NCBI GenBank assembly: GCA_021029095.1
Contig: JAJOHG010000427.1
Location: forward strand, 1 to 20,472
From: Phellopilus nigrolimitatus
Taxonomy: Eukaryota > Basidiomycota > Agaricomycetes > Hymenochaetales > Hymenochaetaceae
Length of the DNA: 20,472 bases
Direction of reading: 5' to 3'
The notes beneath the pieces were generated by a model. That model was given only the letters and a program-made list of their open reading frames with translations. It made no database searches and had not been told where the DNA came from. A program made the translations under genes and the position numbers. Each line of letters begins with the position of its first letter. Position 1 is the first letter of the stretch. Shown here in pieces: positions 19,311-20,472 of this stretch.

Positions 19311-20472
19311 GCGACTGGCTTGTCAACGTCTTCGACTTTTCATGAATCACGATCATGAATCAGACCATCGAATCGAGAACTGCATAAGACTCCGAGCATC
19401 GAGGGCTTCGCGCGCGCGCGGGGTGATTCGCGCTATTTTCGAACAGGTGTTCTGAGTTTCGTTTCGCGTAGGCTGTACTTCCTATTTGCCTTTACGAGTT
19501 GGATTTTAGAGTTATATTCAGTCGGCCAGCGCGTTCTCGACGGGTTGGCCGGCGGGGGCGGTTGGCGTGGGGGTTCTTGCGATCGGTCGTGGCGGCGGCG
19601 GCTCACACATTGCGCATGGCCACCCGTGCAGAACGGTCGAGAGCAATTCTCGACGGCGATTACATGTAATCTGCAGCGAAGCCGGTCTGCGTACTTTGTA
19701 CATGCATACATACATACGATACCTAATCGCCTTCAAGGGCCGCCTCGCGTTGGATTGGCTGGGCGTGCGGCCCCAGGTGCTGCAAGCTCCGTGGACCGTG
19801 TGAGATAATTATGGGAACTCTATTGGATTCGTAGGAAGACGTGCACCCCGGCCTGGCGTTCGCACAGCGCTGTGTTAAGAGCGGCCTTATGAGGGCGCGA
19901 AGCGGACTAATGGCGAGGGGGGCCAATGAGGCGCTTGTGGCTCGGTGCAAGCTCGGAGTCCGGTTTCCTGTTCTTGTTGGCGGTAGGGCGTTCTTTTTTT
20001 CTTTTGCTCTGGTTTACCCCTGGGCGCGGGGCGATGGCGGCGGCGGCGGCTTGAATCGGGGAATGGGGAATGCACGCCTGAACGCGTGCACCAGGGTTTG
20101 TCGGTCCGTATATGAGACTAGGTCGATTAGGGCAATCGCCTTTGCTATTGAGCGCACGCATATGTCAGGGGACGTGGGAGGCCGCTTCACGCTGTTTTCA
20201 TACGGCCACCGCACATGGGCAGCTTTAGGCAACCCAAGCTTGAAAAGAACGTCGGGAGATGCGAGGCTAACGCAAAGCGGCCATGCCTGAATGGAGGAGT
20301 GGTACCACCAGCATGAGAGCGCAGAGCACGCCGCGTTGGCAACAAGAGCGAACTGTGTTGTTGTTGATTGGAGGGGCTCGGTCTCCGAGGACAAGACGCC
20401 CCGTCCGAAATTGTGTTAATGTCGACTGAATGGGCTCTGTTTGAATTGAGCAGCTCTGAGCGTGGCCCGAAA
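19311..20472. other. Right-end intergenic DNA
   Basis: No recognisable gene. A GCGCGCGCGCG run lies at about 19410-19420 and a CATA repeat at about 19701-19716. A minus-strand open frame from about 20394 (SSETEPLQSTTTQFALVANA) looks mildly protein-like, but is closed by a stop upstream and shows no family motif. It could be an internal exon of a minus-strand gene lying outside. Confidence 0.4.

Noticed and set aside
1..20472. tRNA, rRNA, transposon ends, LTRs or CRISPR-like arrays
   Set aside because: By eye I found no T-loop/A-box pairs, terminal inverted repeats, reverse-transcriptase or transposase motifs, or regularly spaced repeats. A covariance-model and repeat-library search would be decisive.

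Overview
The window looks like nuclear DNA of a filamentous basidiomycete, most likely an agaricomycete. Genes are cut by many very short GT-AG introns (48-84 nt, one of 224 nt), several with a visible CTGAC-type branch point. Coding DNA is GC-rich, intergenic DNA is pyrimidine-rich, and there are no operons, Shine-Dalgarno sites or bacterial RNA genes. Species cannot be named from this sequence. All gene models below were assembled by hand from reading frames, splice sites and family motifs.

Layout, left to right. (1) 1-744: an uninterpreted left edge, perhaps the 3' end of a gene lying outside, then the promoter of a HAD sugar/glycerol-phosphate phosphatase (745-1909, +). (2) 2233-2865: a decayed second copy of the 5' end and upstream region of the aminotransferase found 4.3 kb further right. 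(3) 3117-4872 (-): an unrecognised, probably nuclear, protein with three internal repeats. (4) 5538-5963 (-): a frameshifted relic of the C-terminal third of galactokinase. (5) 6264-6697 (-): coding-like debris or a small gene, divergent from (6) a complete ten-exon class I/II PLP aminotransferase of the ARO8/kynurenine-aminoadipate type (6829-8814, +). (7) 9262-10367 (-): a SARAF/TMEM66-like regulator of store-operated calcium entry, convergent with the aminotransferase. (8) 10368-15314: about 5 kb with no gene I can defend, but with unusual simple-sequence DNA. (9) 15315-17192 (+): a split-zinc-finger transcription factor resembling Sfp1. (10) 17193-20472: 3.3 kb of apparently non-coding, GC- and CT-rich DNA with a 65-bp tandem duplication.

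The intact genes are ordinary housekeeping or regulatory functions (phosphate-ester hydrolysis, amino-acid transamination, ER calcium handling, growth control) and do not form a visible pathway or gene cluster. The most notable feature is local gene birth and death between 2.2 and 6.7 kb: two gene relics of different families flank a lineage-type orphan gene, and one relic has its intact parent in the same window. I found no convincing new molecular system, mobile element, tRNA, rRNA or CRISPR array.
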